Of a stretch of DNA of 52,423 bases, positions 23,948 to 31,481 are shown piece after piece (within the stretch, counting starts at the first letter, position 1; every line of letters begins with the position of its first letter). The position numbers and the translations under genes were made by a program. The notes under the pieces were generated by a model. That model was not told where the DNA came from. It searched no databases and saw only the letters and a list, made by a program, of their open reading frames with translations. Source of the stretch: a virus; IMG/VR virus record IMGVR_UViG_3300021197_001426, positions 1 to 52,423 of that record. The stretch is one strand, 5' to 3'.

Positions 23948-25126
23948 CTAATACTTGTTAACAGCTACGTGATCTCTGTATCGATTATCATCACGGCGCC
24001 ATTGTTCACCGTCACCTGACATAATGTCAATGTAACGATCAATAGTAGAACTAGTCCAGTTACTGATCTTGCCTACATCTTTGTGTGGAACCAACAATAA
24101 CTTTTCTAGTTTGTTCATTGCATCGTTAATGCTCCATGGAATATACATGCGTTCATAACAGTTAGCAAAGATTTCTGGAAAACTACGATATGCTGGAAAC
24201 AGCACATTACAACCTAATGCATCTGCTTCACTAACAGTGTTGCTTGTCCAATCCTGCAATGCACAGTTGAACAATACTTTACTATTGTTTACAATATTGT
24301 AGTATTCATCTTTTTTAAGATTTTCATAAATCTTCAACTGTCCACGCTTTTCCATTTTGCGAGCACGTTCGATGTACTTTGGATTGTTTGAACGTAGCGG
24401 TCCGCCTTGTAGTATAGCAAACTCTACTTCAGGTGTGCCAGGTGTAGCATACCATTCTTCAATCATATCCATATAGAAGTCAGGTTGTTTTTCTTGATCA
24501 AACCTTGCTGTAAACACAACACGATTTTCACGTTGATCCCAACTTTTAAGAACATCGTTAACACGTTCTTGAACTTCTGTTTTGTCAAATGCAAGCCCAC
24601 TAACATTGTAAAGTGGTGCTTTCCAGTTTGCAATCTTCATATGTGCAACCATTTCTTCGTTACTTGCTAATACGCCTGTAACAAACTCGTTGCACATTTC
24701 TTCATACAAACTCATCCATTTGCCCATACCCCAAACATGAACAAAGTCGTCAGGGTCGACTGCTTGTGCAAGACAACGGATCCAAACTTGAGGACGTTGC
24801 TCTGCCGGAATCTGATCCATAATATACGGAAGCGATTCCATACCAGGCTGAAACATGTCTTCAAAGAAAACAACGTCTTCGCCTGTTACTTCACCATTGC
24901 GCATCATCTGCACAAGGTTCATCATTTGCGACATTGCAAAGTAAGATCGGCCATGTGCATCCAGCACCTGACCTACTTGAATTGCTTTTGTATTGTCGAT
25001 AGTTGTGCCAGGCACAACAACATAATCAATGCCGCGCCGCTTGAATGCACGTTCACTCCAGTCTTGCAACTGGAGTGTGTACCTGCCTTCATATGGCTCT
25101 AAGCCCATATAAAATAGTTTACGCAT
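23948..25126 (-). CDS. Glycosyltransferase, GT4-like
   Basis: The start is ATG 25124-25126 (MRKLFYMGLEPYEGRYTLQL), which overlaps the stop of the 25119-25319 gene; the open frame upstream lies inside that gene. The product has 392 residues. TARFDQEKQPDFYMDMI starts the C-terminal GT-B domain, KIYENLKKDEYYNIVNNSKV is a typical helix, and NTVSEADALGCNVLFP matches the E-x7-E-like region of GT4 enzymes. The donor and acceptor are unknown. The acceptor could be hypermodified DNA bases, virion protein or host glycan. Confidence 0.75.
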   Translation of the reverse strand: MRKLFYMGLEPYEGRYTLQLQDWSERAFKRRGIDYVVVPGTTIDNTKAIQVGQVLDAHGRSYFAMSQMMNLVQMMRNGEVTGEDVVFFEDMFQPGMESLPYIMDQIPAEQRPQVWIRCLAQAVDPDDFVHVWGMGKWMSLYEEMCNEFVTGVLASNEEMVAHMKIANWKAPLYNVSGLAFDKTEVQERVNDVLKSWDQRENRVVFTARFDQEKQPDFYMDMIEEWYATPGTPEVEFAILQGGPLRSNNPKYIERARKMEKRGQLKIYENLKKDEYYNIVNNSKVLFNCALQDWTSNTVSEADALGCNVLFPAYRSFPEIFANCYERMYIPWSINDAMNKLEKLLLVPHKDVGKISNWTSSTIDRYIDIMSGDGEQWRRDDNRYRDHVAVNKY

Positions 25127-25319
25127 GACGTGGCTTTCGTTCACCACCACGTGCCTTTGCACGTAACCAGTTTTTGTACTTTTGAAAAGCCTGCCACGGC
25201 CGCCGATCATTACGATACAGATCCTCTTTATTAAAAGGATGTCCTTCTGTACGACAGAAGTCATGGAACTCTTCAAGATCGTTAAAGATCTTGTTTACTA
25301 CTGGGTTTTTAATAGTCAT
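25119..25319 (-). CDS. Small conserved phage protein, unknown function
   Basis: A 66-residue protein with an acidic N-terminal half (VNKIFNDLEEFHDFCRTEGH) and a strongly basic end (WLRAKARGGERKPRHA), suggesting nucleic-acid or protein binding. I recall a similar small protein in T4-like cyanophages. It lies between queD and the GT4 gene. Confidence 0.65.
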   Translation of the reverse strand: MTIKNPVVNKIFNDLEEFHDFCRTEGHPFNKEDLYRNDRRPWQAFQKYKNWLRAKARGGERKPRHA

Positions 25320-25333
25320 TTACCTTTATTCCT

Positions 25334-25726
25334 TTATGCTGGGTAAACAATTTGACAGCCGTTTTCGCCATCTTCGGCGACATCAATAACAACAAACCGG
25401 CCAGGATATTTGCTGTTAATCTGTGTATACAAATCATCTGCAATCATTTCACATGATTTGTAATCTAGTTGCAGGATATCACCTGCATACAAGGATTCGA
25501 GCCAACGCTTGAACTGAATAAACTCAATGTCTCGATCGTTGTGTGTTACTTGGATCTGCACTTTAAAGTGAAACATGTGTCGATGTGGATAACCTAAAAA
25601 GCTAACATCGTACTCGTCACCTGTTGCTAGTGCAGGATCATCTAGTGCTGCTGGATATTTGTGAATACCTTCTTTTGTAAAAGTTACCCAAATACTACGT
25701 TTTGCATTTTCTAATGCGTTTGTCAT
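25334..25726 (-). CDS. queD: QueD-like 6-carboxy-tetrahydropterin synthase
   Basis: The start is ATG 25724-25726 (MTNALENAKRSIWVTFTKEG), nine bases after GAGG. A longer frame to 25786 is open, but the promoter at 25766-25794 lies within it, so the shorter form is favoured. The product has 130 residues, usual for QueD. YPHRHMFHFKVQIQV supplies the zinc His cluster, DIEFIQFKRWLESL replaces the conserved DF-x-xLK segment, and AEDGENGCQIVY matches the C-terminal Glu region. It would turn dihydroneopterin triphosphate into carboxy-tetrahydropterin for QueE. Confidence 0.78.
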   Translation of the reverse strand: MTNALENAKRSIWVTFTKEGIHKYPAALDDPALATGDEYDVSFLGYPHRHMFHFKVQIQVTHNDRDIEFIQFKRWLESLYAGDILQLDYKSCEMIADDLYTQINSKYPGRFVVIDVAEDGENGCQIVYPA

Positions 25727-25765
25727 TTTAGCGTCCTCTTCTCTGTTACGCCGTTGCATATATGT

Positions 25766-25794
25766 ATAATAACGTTCTTGTGTCATATTGTCAA
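25766..25794 (-). promoter_or_regulatory. Sigma70-like promoter for queD
   Basis: Minus strand TTGACA (25789-25794), 17-base spacer, TATTAT (25766-25771), followed about 40 bases later by the queD ATG. It supports the shorter queD start and an early transcript through the GT4, yhhQ and galE genes. Confidence 0.75.
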
Positions 25795-26315
25795 GATATT
25801 ATTTCGTCTGTGGTGTATTGTGACCAATCTGTAAAAGTATCACGGGTTTTTAAATCGTGTATTTTATGTACCCATACACCAGGATTACTTTCATCAAAGT
25901 CCTTGTCGTCTAGTTTGATGCAAGCATTATAGCCCAATAGATCAATGTACGGAAGTTTGACAGAGATCATTGGAATAAATCTATTGTATTCAATCAGTCC
26001 AGTTTCTAATAGTCCTTCAACCTGACTGCTATCAATATCCAATGTAACCCAGAAACCTTCTTTTAATAGTGGAAACGCCATTGCTTCCCAAGGTTCCCAT
26101 TGAGTGCTAGTATTTTCTGTAACACCAAAGCTCATGTTAGCACCAAGATAGATGTGTTTACAGCCATTATCGTTTGCAATACGTATAACGTCTTCGGCCT
26201 CTTTAATACCTACAACAAACAGTGTTTTCTTTTTATACTGTGGAGTATGTTCTACCTCTGTGCCTACAAAGTATTCGACATTTTCTTCTGTGCCTTGATC
26301 GTAAATTCTTTTCAT
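25791..26315 (-). CDS. Conserved marine T4-like phage protein next to queD
   Basis: The start is ATG 26313-26315 (MKRIYDQGTEENVEYFVGTE), overlapping the preceding stop. The product has 174 residues. TLFVVGIKEAEDVIRIANDN followed by KHIYLGANMSFG has an alternating beta/alpha pattern, as in part of a barrel or Rossmann-like fold. I recall it next to queD-like genes in cyanophages, but no function is known to me. A link to deazaguanine metabolism is only positional. Confidence 0.65.
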   Translation of the reverse strand: MKRIYDQGTEENVEYFVGTEVEHTPQYKKKTLFVVGIKEAEDVIRIANDNGCKHIYLGANMSFGVTENTSTQWEPWEAMAFPLLKEGFWVTLDIDSSQVEGLLETGLIEYNRFIPMISVKLPYIDLLGYNACIKLDDKDFDESNPGVWVHKIHDLKTRDTFTDWSQYTTDEIIS

Positions 26316-26479
26316 TGTTTTCTCACTTGATGCATTTCGTTCCAAACATTCCAACGTTTTTTTACGTATTCATTTAACTCTTCTTTACTATAGTTGTTCT
26401 TTTTCATATTGTCAATGATTTTATCAAGATCTTCTAGTGCAAGTTCTAAGTTAGTAAGTTGGATCTGTTTACTATCCAT
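26312..26479 (-). CDS. Small helical phage protein
   Basis: ATG 26477-26479 (MDSKQIQLTNLELALEDLDK) lies eight bases from AGGAAG; a longer frame to 26524 exists, but its start is inside the neighbour and lacks a site. The product has 55 residues, helical and charged, with a Trp-rich end (KKRWNVWNEMHQVRKQ). Unknown function. Confidence 0.6.
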   Translation of the reverse strand: MDSKQIQLTNLELALEDLDKIIDNMKKNNYSKEELNEYVKKRWNVWNEMHQVRKQ

Positions 26480-26666
26480 GACCGTTACTTCCTTTGAGTT
26501 GTTTTTGTATACGATGTATTTCATCTTTGAGCCAAAGTTTTTGTGTTTTTAGTTGCCTCAGTTCTGCACTAACATGATGTGTCGACAACTGCTCGACTTC
26601 TTCATCAAGTTTTCGATGTTTTTTAACAAGCTCATCTAAATGTGCCTCAAGACTATCATAGTTCAT
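26472..26666 (-). CDS. DUF465/YdcH-like small coiled-coil protein
   Basis: A 64-residue helical hairpin with LDELVKKHRKLDEEVEQL and LRQLKTQKLWLKDEIHRIQ, the pattern of DUF465 (YdcH-like) proteins, where LKxxKLxLKDEI is the signature. The family function is unknown. It is coupled to dpdA, ending one base before it in the transcribed direction. Confidence 0.7.
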   Translation of the reverse strand: MNYDSLEAHLDELVKKHRKLDEEVEQLSTHHVSAELRQLKTQKLWLKDEIHRIQKQLKGSNGHG

Positions 26667-28262
26667 TTATACTTCCTCAAATAGTTTACCAAAGTTTGTT
26701 AGTGCATTTTTAGTTTTCTTACCAATATTTAGGCGTGTTCCGATTACATGCATCCAATAACGATCATATTTTTCAATCAAGTCTAGACTCTTTTGCCTGT
26801 CTTTCAAACTAAAGATTTCGTCTATAACTTCTTTAAACTTAACAACGCCCCAACCCGGAAAGTCTTTATCGTTTATCAGCATGTAAGGCGAAATACCTGC
26901 ATCGTATTCTCTGTTAGCACGTTGTGTACTTTCAATGTGCATCCAAACATTGTGACCCATTTGCAATGCATAACTAAAACTATCCCAACTAGTACTGTCT
27001 TTTGTTCTAACAATAGGCTGTCCGTAGTTTGGATTATACTTTTTATTGCTTTTATCTGGAGAGCCTGTGTTATCTAATATAGGGTTTCCGTGTTTGTCTA
27101 TATCAATATCGCCTGCTTTAACTTTAGGTGTGCCGATTTTGTTCTTATCACCTTCTGCATAGAAGCATACATCGTTCATTTTAAGTACACTACTAATAGG
27201 TGAATCTTCAAACGCTGCTAATATGTTATCAGTAACTACTGCATCTTTAAACTTGCGAGTATCAGTGGCATACTTTAGTGCATCAGCACCGGGTGACATC
27301 ATGTAACTCCACTTGCCTCTATCTTCAATACGGATACTGTGATAAATCTGTCCGTTTGCAGTAGCAAGGAAAGGTGATGCACAGTCGTATGTGATCATAA
27401 AGTTTGGATTGTGATACTTGCGTACAGCACGTTGAATATCTGTAAGCAATACAGCCCATTCTAGTTTACTAGTACCAAGGAAGTGCATAACATCATGCAA
27501 TCCTTCTTCAAGCAATCCGTCATGTATCATATGCACAAGACGTCTTAGGATAAGATGCACATCACACATGTTTTGTCCACCCATTGCCCAGCCTCTAAAG
27601 TGTGTGTCAGGATACTTTGTAGGATCGCAATAGTCTTTGAACTCATCATACCAACTATCTGCATCGCCATGGTTGCTGCCTTGCAACACGTTTAGTACTT
27701 TGAAGTTGCCACGCATATTTGCCATATAGTATTTTGCATTGATATGAGTAGCATCCACAGCATCTTGATAACTGTGAATGTTTGCTGCTTCTGCTGCCTT
27801 AGGACTTTGGAATGTCCAAGTTGGAATATCCAACATCATTCCGTAGTCCATGTATTCTTCCATCCAGTTGACTACTAGTTCACGTTTTTTAGCAGCCAGC
27901 GGGCAGTTAGGATCAGTCCAATCACCTGGCCAAAGACCTTTAGCAATCTGGAAACCACCCGAGTCGCCTAGCAACCATGAATTATCTCTATCACGGTTGC
28001 GTAGCATGTCTTCTTTTTCACTGAACTTGTTTACATCAAGTTCTGCGTGTCCTGCAGAATAGAGCGCCCACTTGTAGTGGAACGCTCCTTTGGATGGATT
28101 TAAAAAGTTGAGACCTTCTACTTCGCCAATACCTGCTGGAACACGACTTGGATCAACATACTCGCCATAGCGTTGCTTGCCTATGAATGTAGCATAAAAG
28201 CCACTGATACTAGGCAGGAAGTGTGCATAATCGTTTTGTGTTTCAGTTAGGTTTGTTTTCAT
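26667..28262 (-). CDS. dpdA: DpdA-like DNA deazaguanine transglycosylase (TGT fold)
   Basis: A 531-residue protein built on the tRNA-guanine transglycosylase core. GDSGGFQIAKG holds Asp100, the general acid/base; RGWAMGGQNMCD matches the GG loop; FMITYDCASPFLATANG places Asp293 as the nucleophile of the D-C-x-x-P block. The C-terminal zinc motif (CxCxxC...H) of tRNA TGTs is absent and there are many long insertions, as in DNA-acting DpdA proteins. It is expected to replace guanine in phage DNA with a 7-deazaguanine base. FolE, QueD, QueE and YhhQ are in the same window. The DNA rather than tRNA target is inferred from family features. Confidence 0.83.
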   Translation of the reverse strand: MKTNLTETQNDYAHFLPSISGFYATFIGKQRYGEYVDPSRVPAGIGEVEGLNFLNPSKGAFHYKWALYSAGHAELDVNKFSEKEDMLRNRDRDNSWLLGDSGGFQIAKGLWPGDWTDPNCPLAAKKRELVVNWMEEYMDYGMMLDIPTWTFQSPKAAEAANIHSYQDAVDATHINAKYYMANMRGNFKVLNVLQGSNHGDADSWYDEFKDYCDPTKYPDTHFRGWAMGGQNMCDVHLILRRLVHMIHDGLLEEGLHDVMHFLGTSKLEWAVLLTDIQRAVRKYHNPNFMITYDCASPFLATANGQIYHSIRIEDRGKWSYMMSPGADALKYATDTRKFKDAVVTDNILAAFEDSPISSVLKMNDVCFYAEGDKNKIGTPKVKAGDIDIDKHGNPILDNTGSPDKSNKKYNPNYGQPIVRTKDSTSWDSFSYALQMGHNVWMHIESTQRANREYDAGISPYMLINDKDFPGWGVVKFKEVIDEIFSLKDRQKSLDLIEKYDRYWMHVIGTRLNIGKKTKNALTNFGKLFEEV

Positions 28263-28642
28263 TTAATCTTTAAATCTTTCATTAACTCGCTTAGATCTTG
28301 AGCAGTATACCCTGTTGAATCTTTCCAAGTAGTGCCACTGGTTGTGCTGATGCTGGTGTTAGGACGATACTCCCAAGTAGGATTATTACCGTAGTAGTAA
28401 TCTTTGTAATCTCTAGTAGTACGATTATGTTGTAATTCGTAAACCATACGCTCAAGATCGGCAACCTTTTTAACCAGTGTTTCCAACGGACCCATTGGTC
28501 GTCCTTCACCAGTTTGTTCTTCAGCATGAACAATAGCAGCAACCATCATAAAGTTGCGTAGTGCTTTTTTAACACCAGGGTTGTCTGACGCAAGTGCTGC
28601 GTCAAACATTTGTGCAAACTCTTTGAGATCAAACTGTTCCAT
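28259..28642 (-). CDS. Conserved phage protein between dpdA and the sliding clamp gene
   Basis: A 127-residue protein; helical N-terminal half (KEFAQMFDAALASDNPGVKK), a coiled-coil-like segment (LVKKVADLERMVYELQHN), then a Tyr/Asn/Thr-rich loop and a short helix. It overlaps dpdA by 4 bases and starts two bases after the clamp gene, so it is in one unit with the clamp promoter. Unknown function. Confidence 0.65.
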   Translation of the reverse strand: MEQFDLKEFAQMFDAALASDNPGVKKALRNFMMVAAIVHAEEQTGEGRPMGPLETLVKKVADLERMVYELQHNRTTRDYKDYYYGNNPTWEYRPNTSISTTSGTTWKDSTGYTAQDLSELMKDLKIK

Positions 28643-28643
28643 T

Positions 28644-29372
28644 TTACTTCTGCTGTGCTGGTAGAATGTAGTCGTATGTTGCCATACCTGAATCTACGGA
28701 GATCTTCATAGCACCTTGATCGGTAATACTCATTGTTTTATCACCATCTAAGTTCAAGATAGCAATAGTCTGTGCTACTGGCCATGCCCAAGTGTGTGCT
28801 AATGTACCTTCAACTGCACGTTCAAATGTAAACGAGCCTGCGTGTGTTGCTTCGTCTCCAAAGTAGAAGTTCAAGTTGCCATCTTCTGTACGAACTTGAA
28901 ACACAGTTTCTTCGCTGTGTGCACCAGACATAAGTTTCATACGTGCAATACTTGCCATAGTTGGTTGAAACTCAACATTCCAGCTGTTGCCTTTAAACTT
29001 AACACTTTTAAGTTTTTCTTCAATCACTGCTTTGTTCATAAAGCGATAATCGTTTTCAAAGTCGCCACCTGCATTTTCAAAGTGAATGTGTGTTGGAATA
29101 GTTTCTCCATTGCGCTCTGCTTGCACAACTTCAATGTTGGCATCTTTCTGATACTCTGGATTCTTCAAGTGATACGACAGCTTTCCTAAGTCTGGCATAC
29201 CAAATGTGCCTACAAATTCACCAACCGGCGTGTTTGTAGTTGCAGTCATAATAACACTACGATCGTCTGCCATACTTTCGATCTGTGTATCAGTTTCTGC
29301 TGTGACTTTTAGTGTTGTGATAAAGCCCAACGAATGTGTATGGCTTACGATATCTTGTAGAATGTCTTGCAT
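28644..29372 (-). CDS. 45: DNA polymerase sliding clamp (gp45-like)
   Basis: A 242-residue protein, similar in size to T4 gp45 (228). The start MQDILQDIVSHTHSLGFITT and the repeated two-domain beta/alpha layout match gp45 homologues I recall in marine T4-like phages. The trimeric clamp tethers the DNA polymerase at 31482-34166 and, in T4, also activates late transcription. The T4-late-like motifs in this window are consistent with that. It has the best sigma70-like promoter of the window upstream (29393-29421). Clamp-loader genes are not in the window. Confidence 0.82.
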   Translation of the reverse strand: MQDILQDIVSHTHSLGFITTLKVTAETDTQIESMADDRSVIMTATTNTPVGEFVGTFGMPDLGKLSYHLKNPEYQKDANIEVVQAERNGETIPTHIHFENAGGDFENDYRFMNKAVIEEKLKSVKFKGNSWNVEFQPTMASIARMKLMSGAHSEETVFQVRTEDGNLNFYFGDEATHAGSFTFERAVEGTLAHTWAWPVAQTIAILNLDGDKTMSITDQGAMKISVDSGMATYDYILPAQQK

Positions 29373-29392
29373 TTTTATCTCCTATATATTCC

Positions 29393-29421
29393 ATTATAAT
29401 ATTAAACTTGTAGTAAGTCAA
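29393..29421 (-). promoter_or_regulatory. Strong sigma70-like promoter for the sliding clamp gene
   Basis: Minus strand TTGACT (29416-29421), 17-base spacer and a perfect TATAAT (29393-29398), followed by GGAG and the ATG. Suggests early expression by host RNA polymerase. Confidence 0.85.
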
Positions 29422-30173
29422 GTTTTATTTTTTATTTTATTGTTGTATTGCACTGCTGCTGACAGTGTATTTAGATTAATATTTTTTTCTGCTGCCATTT
29501 TTAATAGAGCATTTGTGTCTTTGGGGAAACACATGCCTCCCCAGCCTCTTACACCTTGATCTGGCATAACGTATGTATGACTATTGCCAATGCGTTCGTC
29601 TGCTGCAATACCTCCACGTACTTGATCAAAGTCTATATCGTTTGCATTGCAGAAGTCGTAAATCTCGTTGAAGAAACTTACTTTGGTTGCTAAGAATGCA
29701 TTGCGAAAGTATTTGATAGCAATGGCTTCTTCAGGTGATACAATGTTTATTTTGATATTTGACCAGTTTACACTGTATTGATCACGCCAGTAATCTGTGT
29801 CACCGCTTAGTATAACATTGTCAACGTTCTTAATATCGTTCAAGTAGTTCATTGCACGAAGAAATTCTGGGCTAAAACACAAACGATGTTCGGGAAATGT
29901 TTCTTTTAGGTATTGCCATCCTTGCAAACTAATAGTGCTTTTGATCAATATTGGTGTGTTTTTGCTACACTGCGATACAATATCGTATACTGCACTAATA
30001 TCACATGCACCCGATTCCAGTTCTGGCGTTGGAACACAAACAACAACAGCACTGGTATTGTCAAAGTCTGCTGTCATACCTTTGGGAGGATCGTGTATTA
30101 CAATCTCTCTACGATAGTTTTTGAATAGTATTTCGTGTGCTTTGCCTACAAAGCCGTATCCTGCAATAATCAT
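29418..30173 (-). CDS. UDP-glucose/GDP-mannose dehydrogenase-like protein
   Basis: A 251-residue protein. GYGFVGKAHE is the NAD-binding loop, SPEFLRAMNYLND and AIKYFRNAFLATKVSFFNEI match conserved blocks, and GGMCFPKD holds the catalytic Cys. It oxidises a nucleotide-sugar C6 alcohol to a uronic acid with two NAD. It is much shorter than usual (about 400-450): the C-terminal UDP-binding domain is missing, as in some phage forms, so activity should not be taken for granted. It overlaps the phosphomannomutase gene by 4 bases. Confidence 0.8.
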   Translation of the reverse strand: MIIAGYGFVGKAHEILFKNYRREIVIHDPPKGMTADFDNTSAVVVCVPTPELESGACDISAVYDIVSQCSKNTPILIKSTISLQGWQYLKETFPEHRLCFSPEFLRAMNYLNDIKNVDNVILSGDTDYWRDQYSVNWSNIKINIVSPEEAIAIKYFRNAFLATKVSFFNEIYDFCNANDIDFDQVRGGIAADERIGNSHTYVMPDQGVRGWGGMCFPKDTNALLKMAAEKNINLNTLSAAVQYNNKIKNKT

Positions 30174-30895
30174 GCTGCTACCTTTGCTTCTTGAAAATAT
30201 TGTAATCTTTCGTATGTGTCACGCCAGTCTTTGACATTGAACGATGCACCTCTAAATCCACGATCTTTCAGTGCCTTTGCCAACGGATAGTCGTTGCCGC
30301 CTGGTTCGTTTTTGTCACCAAAGAAGTATGTAGAAATGTTTTTGTCAAAGTCGTCTAGGATTTGACTTTTGTCACAGCCTGTGCGATAAATGTCAATGCC
30401 TGTTTCACCGCCAACTGTAGCAGTGATGTTAGGAAACTCGCTATTGATTTGAAATGCAATGCTTTCACGTTCTCTGTTTGCAAGATCGTGCTCAACATAC
30501 AACTTGCGTTCTTCTAGTGTACAGTTTCTACCTACAACACTAAAGTTAATGGTACCCATACGTGGTTCAATGTGATTGCCTGTTCGTAGCGAGAAAGGAC
30601 TGCTTTGTAACCAGCCTTCCATCAAACTATACAGTTCTTGAGGTGCTTCAAATGACTTGGCATTTACTCGTTTGCCTTGATGCCATACATCATTTCCACT
30701 ACAGTTGTAGCAGGTAACAACACTTTTAGTAATGTCTGCACCGAGTTGCTCCACAGTTTTTGGATAATCGCTGCCTGTTACCAACCATACTTTGTTGTCA
30801 CGAATAAAGTGTTTAAAAAACTCTTTGAACTCAGGATCTATGGGTTGTCTACTAGGAGTAAGTGTTCCGTCCACATCAAATATAAATCTATTCAA
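30170..30895 (-). CDS. Eukaryotic-type phosphomannomutase (HAD family), TTG start
   Basis: The start is TTG 30893-30895 with AAGGAG eight bases upstream. The product has 241 residues, near the family size of about 250. FIFDVDGTLTPSR is HAD motif I; TGSDYPKTVEQLG, INFSVVGRNCTLEER, VGGETGIDIYRTGCDKSQ and FFGDKNEPGGNDY match eukaryotic phosphomannomutase block by block. It interconverts mannose 6-phosphate and 1-phosphate for GDP-mannose synthesis. Bacterial phosphomannomutases are mostly of another fold, so this type in a phage is notable. It is cotranscribed with the UDP-sugar dehydrogenase and a cytidylyltransferase. Confidence 0.85.
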   Translation of the reverse strand: MNRFIFDVDGTLTPSRQPIDPEFKEFFKHFIRDNKVWLVTGSDYPKTVEQLGADITKSVVTCYNCSGNDVWHQGKRVNAKSFEAPQELYSLMEGWLQSSPFSLRTGNHIEPRMGTINFSVVGRNCTLEERKLYVEHDLANRERESIAFQINSEFPNITATVGGETGIDIYRTGCDKSQILDDFDKNISTYFFGDKNEPGGNDYPLAKALKDRGFRGASFNVKDWRDTYERLQYFQEAKVAA

Positions 30896-30896
30896 C

Positions 30897-31061
30897 TTAT
30901 TTCTCCTTTTTACTACACAATGCTCTTTCGCCTTGTGTAAAGGTTGAAGTAAGTACTGCTCGTTCTAATAAGCACTCTTTTTGAGTTTTATAGTTATTCC
31001 AATATGTTATTTTAGGTTCTTCTAGTCCAATAACTGTACTAACAATAAGTAGTGTCCACAT
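30897..31061 (-). CDS. Small secreted or membrane-anchored protein
   Basis: A 54-residue frame with ATG 31059-31061 overlapping the preceding stop (TAATG) and ending two bases before the TTG of the next gene. The start MWTLLIVSTVIGLEEPKITY has a short hydrophobic stretch like a signal or anchor, then two Cys (KECLLE, LCSKK) that could form a disulfide. I recall similar small ORFs in marine phages. Likely envelope-located; function unknown. Confidence 0.65.
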   Translation of the reverse strand: MWTLLIVSTVIGLEEPKITYWNNYKTQKECLLERAVLTSTFTQGERALCSKKEK

Positions 31062-31480
31062 TATCTATTCTCTCTTTCAGCAACTCGTTTGCGTAAATCA
31101 CTTGTGCTGAATCTGTGATCACGCTTGTTAAAATGCAGTTGAATACCTCGCTTGCGACAAATATCCTTGCCGCTAAACTCATCTTCTTTGTATTCTTCAC
31201 CTAAGAATCTTACATCGATCTGAAACAGTTCCAGTATGTCCATCAAGTCCTGCTCAGTTTCGTATGGCACAATCTCGTCAATAAACTTGAGTGCATTAAG
31301 TTGTGCATAACGCTCTACCAATGTTTGTACTGGTTTGTTTTTGGTATCTGGTCTATCGATAGTAGGATCAGTTTGCAACCCTACAATGAGATAATCACAG
31401 TTTGCTCTTGCTTCACGCAACATACCAATATGTCCTGCATGAAGTAAATCAAACGCACTAAAGGTAATACCTACTTTCAT
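31061..31480 (-). CDS. Cytidylyltransferase-like nucleotidyltransferase
   Basis: The ATG at 31478-31480 follows the polymerase stop directly (TAATATG). The product has 139 residues. TFSAFDLLHAGHIGMLREA holds the HxGH motif, and the following YLIVGLQTD, ERYAQLNALKFIDEIVPY and DIRFLGEEY-like blocks fit glycerol-3-phosphate or related cytidylyltransferases. The ISTSDLR type end appears as STSDLRKR. It would activate a sugar or alcohol phosphate with CTP. Substrate not determined. Confidence 0.82.
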   Translation of the reverse strand: MKVGITFSAFDLLHAGHIGMLREARANCDYLIVGLQTDPTIDRPDTKNKPVQTLVERYAQLNALKFIDEIVPYETEQDLMDILELFQIDVRFLGEEYKEDEFSGKDICRKRGIQLHFNKRDHRFSTSDLRKRVAERENR

Positions 31481-31481
31481 A

